Assembly: GCA_964643355.1 (NCBI GenBank)
Contig: CAZXPW010000005.1
Location: 1 to 64,000 of the forward strand
Source of the DNA: FEN-1350 sp964643355
GTDB lineage: Bacteria > Planctomycetota > Phycisphaerae > Sedimentisphaerales > Anaerohalosphaeraceae
Direction: 5' to 3'
Length of the DNA: 64,000 nt
Under the pieces are notes generated by a model, which worked only from the letters and a program-made list of their open reading frames with translations, was not told the DNA's origin and did not search any database. The translations under genes and the position numbers were made by a program. Shown in pieces: positions 9,389 through 18,435 of this stretch. The stretch's first letter is position 1, and each line of letters opens with the position of its first letter.

Positions 9389-10228
9389 ATGTCGTCCAAT
9401 CTTGAACAAACTGAACTGGTCCGTCTGGTCCACGGCGAACGCCGTGTTGGCCCCACGCTGGCCAGCGTCTCGCGCCACTGGCAGAACGAAAAGGAGTGTT
9501 TTCTCATGGTCAGCCCCCATGACGACGATGTCGCCCTCGGGGCCGGCCTGTTTATCCAGATCTGTTGCCGAGACAAAATCCCCGTCCACATCCTGATTGT
9601 CACAGACGGGAGCATGGGTTATTGCGACCCCAACGAACGCGAAAACATCGCCGAGATCCGCCAGGCCGAAACCCTCCAATGTTACCAGAAACTCGGTGTT
9701 CCCCTCGAAAACATCCACTTTCTGGGATTCCCCAGCGGTGTCCTCCACGACTTCGTCGGCCGTTTCCCAGCCCCTTCTTACAGCAAACTCAACATCAAGG
9801 GTTACACCGGCATGCAAAATGCCTTCACCTGGCACCTTCGCCGTATCCAGCCGACCCAGTGCTTTCTTCCGACCAATAACGACTTTCATCCGGCCCACCG
9901 GCTGGTCTATGACGAGTTCCTCATCAGCTTGTTCCATGCCAGCGGCCGCATCTGGCCGGAACTGGGCCAGCCGTTGCCCAAGATTTCCTGGTTGCTGGAA
10001 ATGGCCGTTTATTGCGAATTCTCCGCCCCACCCACCCTTCGTGTCCAGACGCCCATGGATATGCTTGAAACCAAGCTGCAGGCCATTGCCTGTTTCCGTT
10101 CCCAAAAGCAGATCGCCATGCTGGTCGAGAACATCCGTAGCGGAGGACCCTTGGAATTCTTCCGCGGCATCGAATACAAATTCTACAACCCCAAACGCTA
10201 CTACGACCTCTTCGAACCAAAAATGTGA
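9389..10228 (+). CDS. PIG-L/LmbE-family deacetylase
   Basis: 279 residues with the family zinc site SPHDDD (His44, Asp45, Asp46, Asp47) in a Rossmann-like fold, followed by ILIVTDGS and a conserved NDFHPAHR element near the C-terminal half that supplies further metal ligands. The family removes N-acetyl groups from GlcNAc derivatives (for example GlcNAc-PI, bacillithiol or mycothiol precursors). Start placed at 9389 after a GAGG box; an in-frame start at 9302 would give a 29-residue extension without family resemblance. It ends the galE-ROK run, consistent with amino-sugar metabolism. The substrate is unknown. Confidence 0.85.
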   Translation: MSSNLEQTELVRLVHGERRVGPTLASVSRHWQNEKECFLMVSPHDDDVALGAGLFIQICCRDKIPVHILIVTDGSMGYCDPNERENIAEIRQAETLQCYQKLGVPLENIHFLGFPSGVLHDFVGRFPAPSYSKLNIKGYTGMQNAFTWHLRRIQPTQCFLPTNNDFHPAHRLVYDEFLISLFHASGRIWPELGQPLPKISWLLEMAVYCEFSAPPTLRVQTPMDMLETKLQAIACFRSQKQIAMLVENIRSGGPLEFFRGIEYKFYNPKRYYDLFEPKM

Positions 10229-10301
10229 TTATGTCTGAGGATAAATCAGAAACATCCGAAAGAATTCTGCGGCAGAATTATGGCCCCATCAGGGACGACA
10301 A

Positions 10302-10466
10302 TCATTTATCCAACAGGTCGCGGAACGGACCCTTGCGGACCCGTTCGTTCAGATACGCCACGCGTTCCTTCGGCGTCATCCCTCGCATTCTCCGGGCGAC
10401 CTTCCCCTGAATCTGTCGCTTCATCTTGATACAATCAATTCGAATATCACTTGCCGTCTTTCGCAT
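10302..10466 (-). CDS. Putative antitoxin paired with the PIN toxin
   Basis: A 54-residue basic, helical protein (MRKTASDIRI... ending FRDLLDK) whose start overlaps the end of the PIN gene by 20 nt, so the two are translationally coupled. Size, position and overlap fit an antitoxin, with the order toxin first. The C-terminal segment 'MTPKERVAYLNERVRKGPF' is of the kind seen in small partners of PIN toxins. A start at 10484 is possible but has no added support. No DNA-binding domain is recognisable, so the antitoxin assignment rests mainly on context. Confidence 0.55.
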   Translation of the reverse strand: MRKTASDIRIDCIKMKRQIQGKVARRMRGMTPKERVAYLNERVRKGPFRDLLDK

Positions 10467-10941
10467 TTTCGCTCTCCAGAACACGCAGCAATTCTTCCGG
10501 GGACAGGATGACCACCGTACCGTATCCCCGCTGAATATTCACCTGGTTGAACCCCCGAACCCGTGTCGGATTGACCAGATGTTTGAAATTCCACGACACA
10601 ATTGCGTCAGCGTCATGAAGAGTTGCCAAGGCCACATGCATCGCGTCGTCGGCATATCGCCCGCTGACCACTCCGGCCGCCAGATAGGAGTCCTGCAATC
10701 GAGCCGCTTCTTCAGTAGCGTGAACCCGAATGCACCCATGCTCCATCACGGATCGGACCAGTTCACGGACAGGTTCAGGGGCCTCGGCGACTTCGTCCAA
10801 TAGCAAATCCGAAACGATGACTTTTACACGGCGATGGTGCACAATCTCGAAGAACCGTCGTGATGCCGACGAAAAACCCTCGTCGAAGTAACCCCCGAAA
10901 ACGGAGGTGTCCACATAGATTCGCATCGGTTTCATCGGCAT
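10447..10941 (-). CDS. PIN-domain RNase toxin (VapC-like)
   Basis: 164 residues of PIN fold: the first acidic residue is in IYVDTSVFGG (Asp11), a middle acidic residue in DLLLDEVAEA, and the DD pair in RYADDAMHVALA, then WNFKHL near the end. Together these form the Mg-binding site of PIN endoribonucleases. The protein is a little longer than classic VapC (~130), like the 'PIN plus small helical partner' modules found in planctomycetes and cyanobacteria. It lies upstream of and overlaps its putative antitoxin. Three in-frame ATGs (10941, 10935, 10926) compete; the second has the best-spaced AAGG. It is flanked by a degenerate region, compatible with acquisition. Confidence 0.8.
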   Translation of the reverse strand: MPMKPMRIYVDTSVFGGYFDEGFSSASRRFFEIVHHRRVKVIVSDLLLDEVAEAPEPVRELVRSVMEHGCIRVHATEEAARLQDSYLAAGVVSGRYADDAMHVALATLHDADAIVSWNFKHLVNPTRVRGFNQVNIQRGYGTVVILSPEELLRVLESENAKDGK

Positions 10942-11318
10942 CCGCCTTGTCCATGATTTCGTATGGTACTCGAAGATATTTTACCCAATCCGGCTTGGTT
11001 TGTCCACAGATTCAACGATTCTATGCTGTCCAAGCCCCCCTCAACCCGATCTCCAGAATGGACTTTGTCCACAGTACAGGATATTGTCCCCATCGATTTG
11101 ATAAGGGAATGGACAATTCGTACATCCCCTTAACAAAATTATGTCGGAGTTCAACTTTGGCCAAACAGAGACATACAGATGGCTCAATATGTAAGGAAGG
11201 AATTCAATGTGTTCCCTCCAACTTTACCCCATGTTGTTCCGTATTTCTTGACCGCACGCTGAGTTGCGAATATGACATTCGATAGGAATGGTGAGCAAAA
11301 TCTAAAGGTTGGGTCATC

Positions 11319-11438
11319 GTGATTTCCGATCTTGCGGGCGGAGGCGGCATCAAAATTAAATATTGCCCTCATTGTGGTATGAGTCTTTCGTCACGGAAAT
11401 CCAAGCCACAGGGAAAGCCAGGTTCCGCTAACCTATAG
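11319..11438 (+). other. Possible 39-codon zinc-ribbon fragment
   Basis: From a GTG at 11319 a short frame ends in KYCPHCGMSLSS followed by a basic tail. This is the look of a C-terminal zinc-knuckle, but there is one CxxC only and no clear Shine-Dalgarno. It sits in a 900-nt stretch without intact genes and is probably a remnant of a larger gene. Confidence 0.25.
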
Positions 11439-11472
11439 GACTATATTGAAAAGGCAAATTTTCCGGATATAA

Positions 11473-11688
11473 TCGCGGTATATCCAAAAGAATATTCCCA
11501 ACCCGTTTGCCGCCAACGCCTCGCCGGAGGCGTTGTCCATAGACCTGACGACGCTGATCGCCATGACCCTGCAGGTCCGGGCCCGCATGACCTTCGAACT
11601 CAGCGACAATATCCGCGATACCGCCGTGGCCGGAATCCGGGTGCTGCATCCAAAACAAGATGAGTTTCCCAATCCGGCAGGAAAATAA
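11473..11688 (+). pseudogene. Gene fragment without start codon
   Basis: A 71-codon open frame running from just after a stop to TAA at 11686-11688, with protein-like codon use and a coherent sequence (LTTLIAMTLQVRARMTFELS, then RDTAVAGIRVLHP). It has no start codon, no ribosome site and no recognised family. Most likely the tail of a decayed gene. The rest of 10942-11893 shows nothing I can support. Confidence 0.3.
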
Positions 11689-11893
11689 TTTCTTGCCGAT
11701 AACCAAGCATCAAGAAACTTTCAACAGATCCTATGTGTTCTCTTTTTCCTCTGTGGCCAATTAAAAAATCCATGTCATCCGTGGAGATTATCCTTCTCGA
11801 TCGCGTGGATTTTATCCGGATCCCAACCGTTGCCGACACGCTTTTTTCGTTAGCGGGTCGGATGTTGTCGGAAAATGAATTGGATGCCGATTC

Positions 11894-13726
11894 TTATCTT
11901 TCCAGCTTGAAAGTCAAAGACCGGATATTGATCGGTTTCCATTCCTTTTGTACGGGCCGGACCTGGAGAGATGTTTTCCCGACCGAGTCGATTTTTAGTT
12001 TGCCCAGCGGCATCGTCTTGAAGGCGTCGTATCCGCCGGTGGCGGCCGTGTTGACCGTAATGGTTTCGTTACCGATCTTCAATTCGAATCGGCTTGGATC
12101 CTGAGATGCAATCTCGCCGGAAATCTCAAAGGTCCCCGTCTTGACGATCACGAATTCCCACGACACCCAGTCGCGACTATCGAGCCAGTACCCGATGTTG
12201 GGTTTGCCGCCGCTCTTTGTCTCGACCTGCGGAGCTTGGCCGCCGCCCTCGTCATGAATCTCGGCCTGTTCGGCCGTCAGGGTCAGCGTGCCGTCGCTCG
12301 CCTGCCTCAGCCCGACATCCTCGATCTTCAACTCGCCGCCGATCTCCAGTACGATCACCGTCGCGACCGGATCCATCGCCTGTTTCGGCAAGCGTAACAA
12401 CAGCCCATCCTCAACCGCTTCGGTTGTGATCGCCTGATTGCCTGCCAGAAAGCTTGCCCTGGAGACGGTGTTCCGCAATCCGGGCACCAGTAACTGCCCA
12501 TCGTTCGGCCGGTCAAAGACATGCAGATACAGCGTCACGCCTGAAGGCCCGACTTTCTTCGTACATCGTCCCCACGCCAACCGCTTGAATGAACTGGCGG
12601 TCGTGCCGTAGATCGACGGACTGTTGGCCGCCATCCACCGGCCGATTTCCTTGAGCCGTGCAACCGACTCGTCAGGGAAAGTTCCGTCGGCTCGGGGCCC
12701 GATGTTCAGCAGGAAGTTTCCGCCTTTGGATGCGATGTCGATGAGTTTGTGGATGAGGTCCTGCCCCGACTTCCAGTTCTTGTCGTTTTTATTCCAGCCC
12801 CAGTGATCGTTCATCGTCATGCACGATTCCCAATCCACCCCCGGGATCCCCTGATGCGGGATCTCCTGCTCGGGCGTGCCGAAATCTCCCCGGAAATCGC
12901 CTTTGCCTGTCATCCCCTGCATGCCTTGTCGGCCTTTATCCACGCGGTTGTTGATGATGATATCGGGCTTCAGGCCCCGGACATAATTATACAGGTCGCG
13001 CCCCATCTCGTGCGTCCAGGTATTCTCCCACTCGCCGTCGAACCACAGGACATGCGGGCCGAAATTTCCCACCAGTTCGGCAAGCTGGTTTTTCATGTAC
13101 GCGATATACCGCGAGAAATCCGCGCCCTCGGCCGTTCGGGCGCTTGCTTCCCAACCCCGCCGCGGCAGATAGTCAGGGTGATGCCAGTCCATGATCGAAT
13201 GATAGAAGCAAAGCTGAATCCCCTGCCGGCTGCACGCATCCGCCAGCTTCCTGAGGATGTCCTGCTTGTAGGGCGTGCTCATGATGTCGTAATCGGTCTG
13301 CTTGGAATCCCACAGGCAGAATCCGTCATGATGCTTGGAGGTGATGACGATGTATTTCATCCCGGCCTCTTTGGCCAGCCGAACCCATTCGTCGGGATTG
13401 TAGTTGACCGGGTTGAATTGCCCGACAAACTTGTCGTACTCGTCAATCGGAATCTGCGCCGTTTCGCGGATCCATTCGGCGTGATCGGTCCGGCCCTTCC
13501 ATTCCCCCGCGGGGACCGCGTACAGGCCCCAGTGAATGAACATCCCGAACCGGGCGTCGCGCCACCATTGCATGCGGGCGTCCTTCTGTTCCCGGGTCTC
13601 GGCGGAAAAGTCTTTTGGGGGCCTTTCCACGGCATACAACAATGAACTCAGGATGAGCATCATGGCCGGAATAAAGTGCACGAAAGGAAGAGTCGCTGTT
13701 TTGCGCATGATTCCATTCCATTTCAT
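11894..13726 (-). CDS. Secreted alpha-L-fucosidase, GH29
   Basis: 610 residues. A signal peptide (about 1-32) precedes the GH29 TIM barrel: WWRDARFGMFIHWGLY at 54-69, TSKHHDGFCLWD at 129-140, and HVLWFDGEW at 225-233 with Asp230 as the likely nucleophile. The C-terminal ~200 residues hold a beta-sandwich, then a region with 'YWLDSRDWVSWEFVIVKTG' typical of a DUF5077/galactose-binding-like module. The enzyme would release alpha-L-fucose from algal or host polysaccharides outside the cytoplasm. AAGGAG lies 7 nt before the ATG at 13726. It is followed upstream by a LarE-like gene on the same strand. Confident family call; linkage specificity not readable. Confidence 0.93.
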   Translation of the reverse strand: MKWNGIMRKTATLPFVHFIPAMMLILSSLLYAVERPPKDFSAETREQKDARMQWWRDARFGMFIHWGLYAVPAGEWKGRTDHAEWIRETAQIPIDEYDKFVGQFNPVNYNPDEWVRLAKEAGMKYIVITSKHHDGFCLWDSKQTDYDIMSTPYKQDILRKLADACSRQGIQLCFYHSIMDWHHPDYLPRRGWEASARTAEGADFSRYIAYMKNQLAELVGNFGPHVLWFDGEWENTWTHEMGRDLYNYVRGLKPDIIINNRVDKGRQGMQGMTGKGDFRGDFGTPEQEIPHQGIPGVDWESCMTMNDHWGWNKNDKNWKSGQDLIHKLIDIASKGGNFLLNIGPRADGTFPDESVARLKEIGRWMAANSPSIYGTTASSFKRLAWGRCTKKVGPSGVTLYLHVFDRPNDGQLLVPGLRNTVSRASFLAGNQAITTEAVEDGLLLRLPKQAMDPVATVIVLEIGGELKIEDVGLRQASDGTLTLTAEQAEIHDEGGGQAPQVETKSGGKPNIGYWLDSRDWVSWEFVIVKTGTFEISGEIASQDPSRFELKIGNETITVNTAATGGYDAFKTMPLGKLKIDSVGKTSLQVRPVQKEWKPINIRSLTFKLER

Positions 13727-13747
13727 ATCCGTTCTCCTTGTGATGGA

Positions 13748-14581
13748 TTACCGATACCGCTTCTTTTCATCCTCGCTCAGGGTCTCATTCAATGCCCCGC
13801 TGCGGAAGCCCTGCAAGTCCAGACACACATACGAAAACCCCAGACCTTTCAACTGCTCGACGATTCGCCCGCGCAGCGGCTCGGCCGTCATCCGCGCAAA
13901 CTCCCGCGTCGGCGCCTCGATCCGCGCAATGGTGTCATGATGCCGCACCCGGAACTCTTCAAACCCCAGCCCCCGCAGAAAATTCTCCGCCTGCTCGATC
14001 TGCCCGAGTCGCTCGGGCGTGATTTCCAGCCCGTACGGAATCCGCGACGCCAGGCACGGCGACGCCGGCTGTTCGGCCGTCGGCAGCCCGATCCGCCGGC
14101 TCAGCTCGCGAATCTCCACCTTCGACAATCCCGCTTCCACCAGCGGACACCGCACGCCGAATTGATCGATCGCCCGATGCCCCGGCCGAAAATCGCTCAG
14201 GTCGTCGGCGTTACTTCCGCACAATACATGTTCGAAGCCGTTTGCCCTCGCGATCTCCCACATCCGCGCAAACAGATGCGATTTGCACAGATAACATCGC
14301 TCGGGTGAATTGGCCGAAAGCGCCGCATCGCCGCACTCGTCGCCGGCGATCTCAATGAGTCGAACGGAAAAGCCGGCCGCAAGATTCCGCGCTTGCTCGA
14401 TGAGATGCTTGGGCTCAAACGGCCCCACGCTGATACATGCCAGCACCTGCCCGGCCCCCAGCGTGTCCATCGCCGCCCGCAGAAGAAAAGTGCTATCGAC
14501 CCCGCCGCTGAAAGCGATCGCCACGCGCCCCAGCCCGCGGAGAATGGATTGCAACTGGCTGTATTTGTCCTCGATGCCCAA
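13748..14581 (-). CDS. larE: LarE-like ATP-dependent sacrificial sulfur transferase
   Basis: 277 residues. The ATP pyrophosphatase loop SGGVDS is at 25-30. The pair CYLCKSHLF (96-104) and CGSNADDLSDFRPG are family signatures. Cys176 in SPCLASR matches the cysteine that LarE gives up as sulfur donor when thiolating the nickel-pincer precursor of lactate racemase. No larB, larC or larA is visible here, so the sulfur acceptor is uncertain. The only in-frame start is a TTG at 14581, one nucleotide after the 3' end of tRNA-Thr and without a clear Shine-Dalgarno; translation may depend on processing of a joint transcript. The family call is strong, the nickel-pincer role is inference. Confidence 0.87.
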   Translation of the reverse strand: MGIEDKYSQLQSILRGLGRVAIAFSGGVDSTFLLRAAMDTLGAGQVLACISVGPFEPKHLIEQARNLAAGFSVRLIEIAGDECGDAALSANSPERCYLCKSHLFARMWEIARANGFEHVLCGSNADDLSDFRPGHRAIDQFGVRCPLVEAGLSKVEIRELSRRIGLPTAEQPASPCLASRIPYGLEITPERLGQIEQAENFLRGLGFEEFRVRHHDTIARIEAPTREFARMTAEPLRGRIVEQLKGLGFSYVCLDLQGFRSGALNETLSEDEKKRYR

Positions 14582-14582
14582 C

Positions 14583-14654
14583 AGCCGATGGAGGGATTTG
14601 AACCCTCAACCCCGGCTTTACGAAAGCCGTGCGCTACCGTTGCGCTACATCGGC
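14583..14654 (-). tRNA. tRNA-Thr (anticodon CGT)
   Basis: Complete cloverleaf of 72 nt: acceptor GCCGATG/CATCGGC, D-stem GCGC/GCGC, anticodon stem CGGCT/AGCCG around loop TTCGTAA (anticodon CGT), T-arm GAGGG-TTCAAAT-CCCTC and discriminator T. CCA is not encoded. It directly precedes the LarE-like gene. Confidence 0.96.
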
Positions 14655-14774
14655 GAAAAATTTCTTCTACCATATTTCCCCGAAAAACGCAAGGACAATT
14701 TCTCCGCCGATTTTCCCAAATCAAGATATTGTCTCTCGGGTATCCGATCCGGAGAAACGGATTTCAGCCGATGC

Positions 14775-15557
14775 TTACTTGTACCCAAGTCGTCCCCAGG
14801 TCGTCATCTGGGACTTGATCAAATCCGGATTGTTCGGCTGGTAGAACAAGGCCGTGTCCCGCTTGGACTCGGCCTGGGCCCAGCTCAGCCGGGCGACCTC
14901 GACGGTCCTGAGGTCTTTCCAGTCCCACCACTCCGAATGGCCGTCGGCACAGGAAATCACCGTTCCCTTCCCATGCCGCATCGGGATAGGGTTCCACCAC
15001 CGCGGCTGATTGTAATGGATCGTCCAGTCGGCGTCCCAGTTGTCCATATAATCGTCGACGAACAGACCCCGCGATCCCGAGTTGCGGATCTCGTTGAGCT
15101 TGGTAATATTCGGCCCCAGCCACTCGCTGCCCACATTGATCGACACGAACATCGAGTAGGTCCGCGTCTCCGTCTTCTGCGCCACCGGACAGCGATAGGT
15201 CCCTTCGGTCTCGATATACGGAAACAAGCTCCCTTTGCGGATCGATTCCAACTGCACATTCATCGGAGAAGAGGGAACCGGATACACATAGGTCCCATTC
15301 ACCAAAACCACGGATACCCATCCCTTGCAGGTCGGGTCGTTGCGGCCGGAATTGCAGGAGGGGAAAAACCCGTCGTTGTCCTGGCAGTAGTTCAGCGTGG
15401 CAACGGCCAGACTCTTTGTGTTCTCCAGACAGACGGCCCGCTTGCCGGCCTCCTTGGCCCGATTCAGCGTGGGAATCAGAACGCTCAACAACAACCCGAT
15501 CATCGCGATGACGACCAGTAACTCGATCAGCGTAAACGCTCGTGGGGTTTTCTTCAT
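14775..15557 (-). CDS. Type II secretion/prepilin-like protein (planctomycete pseudopilin)
   Basis: 260 residues starting with a type IV prepilin signal: MKKTPRAFTLIELLVVIAMI, cleaved before Phe8 with Glu at +5, then one hydrophobic helix. The head domain (about 40-260), with 'LNYCQDNDGFFPS' and 'LFVDDYMDNWDADWTIHYNQ', belongs to the abundant planctomycete H-X9-DG/DUF1559-like pseudopilin families. These proteins occur in dozens of copies and their role is unsettled (surface structures or secretion). AAAGAGGA precedes the start. An extended -10 (TGTTATAAT; 15642-15637) lies ~80 nt upstream. It stands alone, with no secretion machinery nearby. Confidence 0.85.
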   Translation of the reverse strand: MKKTPRAFTLIELLVVIAMIGLLLSVLIPTLNRAKEAGKRAVCLENTKSLAVATLNYCQDNDGFFPSCNSGRNDPTCKGWVSVVLVNGTYVYPVPSSPMNVQLESIRKGSLFPYIETEGTYRCPVAQKTETRTYSMFVSINVGSEWLGPNITKLNEIRNSGSRGLFVDDYMDNWDADWTIHYNQPRWWNPIPMRHGKGTVISCADGHSEWWDWKDLRTVEVARLSWAQAESKRDTALFYQPNNPDLIKSQMTTWGRLGYK

Positions 15558-15717
15558 ATGCCGAATCCTCTTTCAAACGACCGATTCAACCAACATCGTT
15601 GATCAGCAAAGGAGGAGATCTTAATTCGACAACACGATTATAACATGAATTTCCGTTTTCATCACGATATTTTGCGGAAGTGGGTACAATTCTGACGCAT
15701 CCTCACGCCACTTCTGC

Positions 15718-15745
15718 TTGAAAATCGCTACGATCGGGTTACAAT
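15718..15745 (+). promoter_or_regulatory. Predicted promoter of the methyltransferase gene
   Basis: TTGAAA at 15718-15723 and TACAAT at 15740-15745, 16-nt spacer, 37 nt before the start codon at 15782. Confidence 0.4.
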
Positions 15746-15781
15746 TTCAAAGGATACCAAATCCGATCGAAAGGAACCCCC

Positions 15782-16585
15782 ATGGGTCAGGAATCCTATG
15801 TTCACGGCTATTCGCCTCGCGAGTCCGTTCGTCTCAGCGACCAGGCCAATACCCTGGCTGAGTTGCTTCATCACGATACCCTTTTCGACGGCGGCATGAT
15901 TCTCGAAGCCGGCTGCGGAACCGGGGCCCAGACGATCCTGATCGCCCCGCAAAATCCCCGCTGTAAGTTCGTCTCCATCGATCAAAGTCCCGACTCCCTG
16001 AAGGCCGCCGAACAGGCCGTCCGATCCCGCGGTATCACAAATGTCGTGTTCCAACAGGCCGATCTTTACAAGCTCCCCTTCGCCGACGGTTCCTTCGACG
16101 GCGTGTTTGTGTGCTTTGTCCTGGAGCATCTGTCCGATCCCGCCGCCGCTCTGGCCGAACTTCGCCGCGTTCTCAAACCCTCCGGACGGGTCCAGTGCAT
16201 CGAAGGCGACCACGGTTCCTGGTACTGCCATCCCCGTTCCGAATTCGCCTCGCACGCCGTCGATTGTCTGGTTCGGTTACAGGCGCAGATGGGTGGCGAT
16301 TCTCTCATTGGCCGGCGGCTCTATCCACTCTTCGTTCAGGCCGGATTTCGGGAAGTCTATGTTTCACCCCGAATGGTCTATGTGGATTCGAGCAGGCCGG
16401 AACTTGTGGAGGGATTTTCAAAAAATACATTTACCGCCATGGTTGAAGGTGTCCGTGATCGGGCCCTGGCCGCAGGACTCACCGATCCAGCCCGCTTCGA
16501 CCGCGGCGTCGCCGACCTCTATCGCGCCACCCGCGACGACGGCACCTTCTGCTTCACCTTATTAAAGGCCTTTTCGGTCAAATGA
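15782..16585 (+). CDS. Class I SAM-dependent methyltransferase
   Basis: 267 residues of Rossmann methyltransferase: motif I LEAGCGTGAQ at 41-50, acidic motif II in KFVSIDQSP, motif with 'QADLYKLPFADGSFDGVFVCF' and a following 'VLEHL'. Closest in layout to UbiE/COQ5-like small-molecule methyltransferases (PF08241/PF13847 type). AAAGGA precedes the ATG. It stands alone between convergent genes, with its own promoter. The substrate cannot be told from the sequence. Confidence 0.87.
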   Translation: MGQESYVHGYSPRESVRLSDQANTLAELLHHDTLFDGGMILEAGCGTGAQTILIAPQNPRCKFVSIDQSPDSLKAAEQAVRSRGITNVVFQQADLYKLPFADGSFDGVFVCFVLEHLSDPAAALAELRRVLKPSGRVQCIEGDHGSWYCHPRSEFASHAVDCLVRLQAQMGGDSLIGRRLYPLFVQAGFREVYVSPRMVYVDSSRPELVEGFSKNTFTAMVEGVRDRALAAGLTDPARFDRGVADLYRATRDDGTFCFTLLKAFSVK

Positions 16586-16594
16586 TCGGCTCGA

Positions 16595-17965
16595 TTATTG
16601 TCGCGCCGCCGACGAAAATGGCTCGCTATCCGGCGTCACATACACCGGCGTAGTGAACTTGTATTCCCGCCCGAATGAACTATTGTAAGTCAGCTCCACC
16701 ATGAACGCCCGGAATCCCTCGCTCGGCCGATCGACCTTCCCCGTATAGACCCCGCCGCCCTGATCGGTCAGCTCCGTCGATTTCCACACCGGCCCCAACA
16801 CATCGATCCGGAAATCGCGGGCCTTGGGATTGTGCCCCTGCCATAACAGAACCTTTCGCGGCCGATCAATAACGGTCACTTTCACAGATTCATTGCCGGC
16901 CTTCTCCCACGAAAACTTCGGCAATTCGGCGTCTTCGACAATCGCCTGGTAAAACGCCGCCAAGCTCTGAACTGCGTCGCTGTCTTTCAGACCGTGCCCG
17001 GCATTCGGGACATAGCGTAAATATTTTGGCCCCTTTAGTTCGTCGAAATAAAACCGCGACGAGTCGGGCAGGAAAAACTCGTCGCCCGTGCCGTGAATCA
17101 AAAATTTTGGCATCGTCAGCCGATCACGGTAACTGAATGGGTCCACAATCGTCATCAGCCGATCCGACTCCGGCGTGTTGAGCCATTGAAAGATCCCCAT
17201 CTCTTCGTAGTCGTGCACCGCCGGCGCGTAAAACCCGTACACCGCCCGATGATGCCGAAACGACGCCTGCGTATTGAGCATGTCGATCACAATGGGGATG
17301 ATCGCCCGGACGCGCTTATCCGCGGCGCCCGTCAGCCAGGTCGTCCATCCGCGCTTCGACGCCCCCGTCACCACGAACGACCGTACCATTTCCCGTCCCG
17401 ACAAGTCAGCCGTGAATTGTTGAACGGTGTCCATCGCCCGCACCGCCGACTTGACCATCGCCAGTTGGACCGGCCAGCTTGTGTCGCCGGTCCTGCGGAA
17501 CTGCTCCCATGAATACGCGATGATCGCATCTTCGCTCCGTTCGCGACCATCCCCCGGGAAAACCAGCGGTTGATTCGGGATCATCCCGATCTCCGCCGCG
17601 ATCGATCCCGTCCGCCGCGCGATCTCCGCCGGAATCGCGCTGAGCTTATCCGGGGCCGCCCGCCCGTTACTGCCCCCGGAAATCATTAGAAATCCCGTGT
17701 CATTGCGTACCCCGGCGGGCACGATGATTTGCACCCAATGCTCCCACTGTGTGCGATTGACCTCCGCCTCCGACCGCCACTGTTGCGAAGTCATGGCGAT
17801 CACATACCCCGTCAGCCCCGATCCCGAGACCACACTTTCAAGCCGGTACTTGTACGCTTCGTCCGGCTTGGCTACATATTCATCCAGAGGTCCGGCCGAG
17901 ACAATCGTCGAAACCGCAACCAGCCCCCACGCAATCCACATCCAAAAGACATTCGTTCTGTGCAT
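16595..17965 (-). CDS. PhoPQ-activated pathogenicity-related (PqaA) family protein, secreted
   Basis: 456 residues with a signal peptide (about 1-24). The alpha/beta-hydrolase-like body carries GASKRGWTTWL at 201-211, in which Ser203 sits at a nucleophile elbow, plus the PqaA family features 'MTSQQWRSEAEVNRTQWEHW' (59-78) and 'FLIHGTGDEFFLPDSS'. The family is common in Bacteroidetes and planctomycetes, where it is thought to act as an esterase or peptidase-like hydrolase in the periplasm, but biochemistry is scarce. It ends 9 nt from the convergent methyltransferase gene. The family call is firm; activity is not. Confidence 0.88.
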   Translation of the reverse strand: MHRTNVFWMWIAWGLVAVSTIVSAGPLDEYVAKPDEAYKYRLESVVSGSGLTGYVIAMTSQQWRSEAEVNRTQWEHWVQIIVPAGVRNDTGFLMISGGSNGRAAPDKLSAIPAEIARRTGSIAAEIGMIPNQPLVFPGDGRERSEDAIIAYSWEQFRRTGDTSWPVQLAMVKSAVRAMDTVQQFTADLSGREMVRSFVVTGASKRGWTTWLTGAADKRVRAIIPIVIDMLNTQASFRHHRAVYGFYAPAVHDYEEMGIFQWLNTPESDRLMTIVDPFSYRDRLTMPKFLIHGTGDEFFLPDSSRFYFDELKGPKYLRYVPNAGHGLKDSDAVQSLAAFYQAIVEDAELPKFSWEKAGNESVKVTVIDRPRKVLLWQGHNPKARDFRIDVLGPVWKSTELTDQGGGVYTGKVDRPSEGFRAFMVELTYNSSFGREYKFTTPVYVTPDSEPFSSAARQ

Positions 17966-17994
17966 GGTATCATCTCCTCATAGACGATGATACC

Positions 17995-18396
17995 TTACCC
18001 GATCCTCTGTATTTCTTCAACCTCCGTTTGAAAACTTTGATTTCGTTTCGGATTCCGCCGATCCGCTCGAAACACACCCACATCCAGCAGGGCCTGCGAA
18101 AAAGCGACCTCCCCCGTCTTTCTCAGATGGGGCAAAAGAACCGACAGAATCCGATCCCACACTCCCGACCGCTGCCATTCCTGGTACCGTCGCCAGCAGG
18201 TCATCCCGCAGCCGCAGCCCATTTCCTGCGGCAGATCTTCCCATGGAATGCCGGTCTTAAGGACAAAGAGGATACCGGTGAGCGTCGCCCGATTAGTGAC
18301 TCGTTTACGGCCTGAATAGCGATAACGACGCCGGATGACCGGGATCACCGGTTCCAGATGGGACCACAGCCGTTCGTCCAATAGCGGTTTGGCCAT
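17995..18396 (-). mobile_element. IS5-family (IS427-like) transposase orfA remnant
   Basis: 133 codons of the DUF4096 N-terminal part of an IS5-group transposase: 'MAKPLLDERLWSHLEPVIP', RYSGRKRVTNRATLTGILFVL, GIPWEDLPQEMGCGCGMTCW. In this group a second frame (orfB) carries the rest of the DDE catalytic core and is reached by frameshift. Here nothing of orfB remains; the frame ends soon after the segment that would hold the first Asp (SQALLDVGVFRAD). I see no terminal inverted repeats. So this is a truncated, inactive copy lying between the PqaA-like gene and the PadR-controlled membrane gene. Confidence 0.85.
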
Positions 18397-18435
18397 ACGA
18401 AGTATCTCTATTTCGATTCGGAAGAAGTCCATCGA

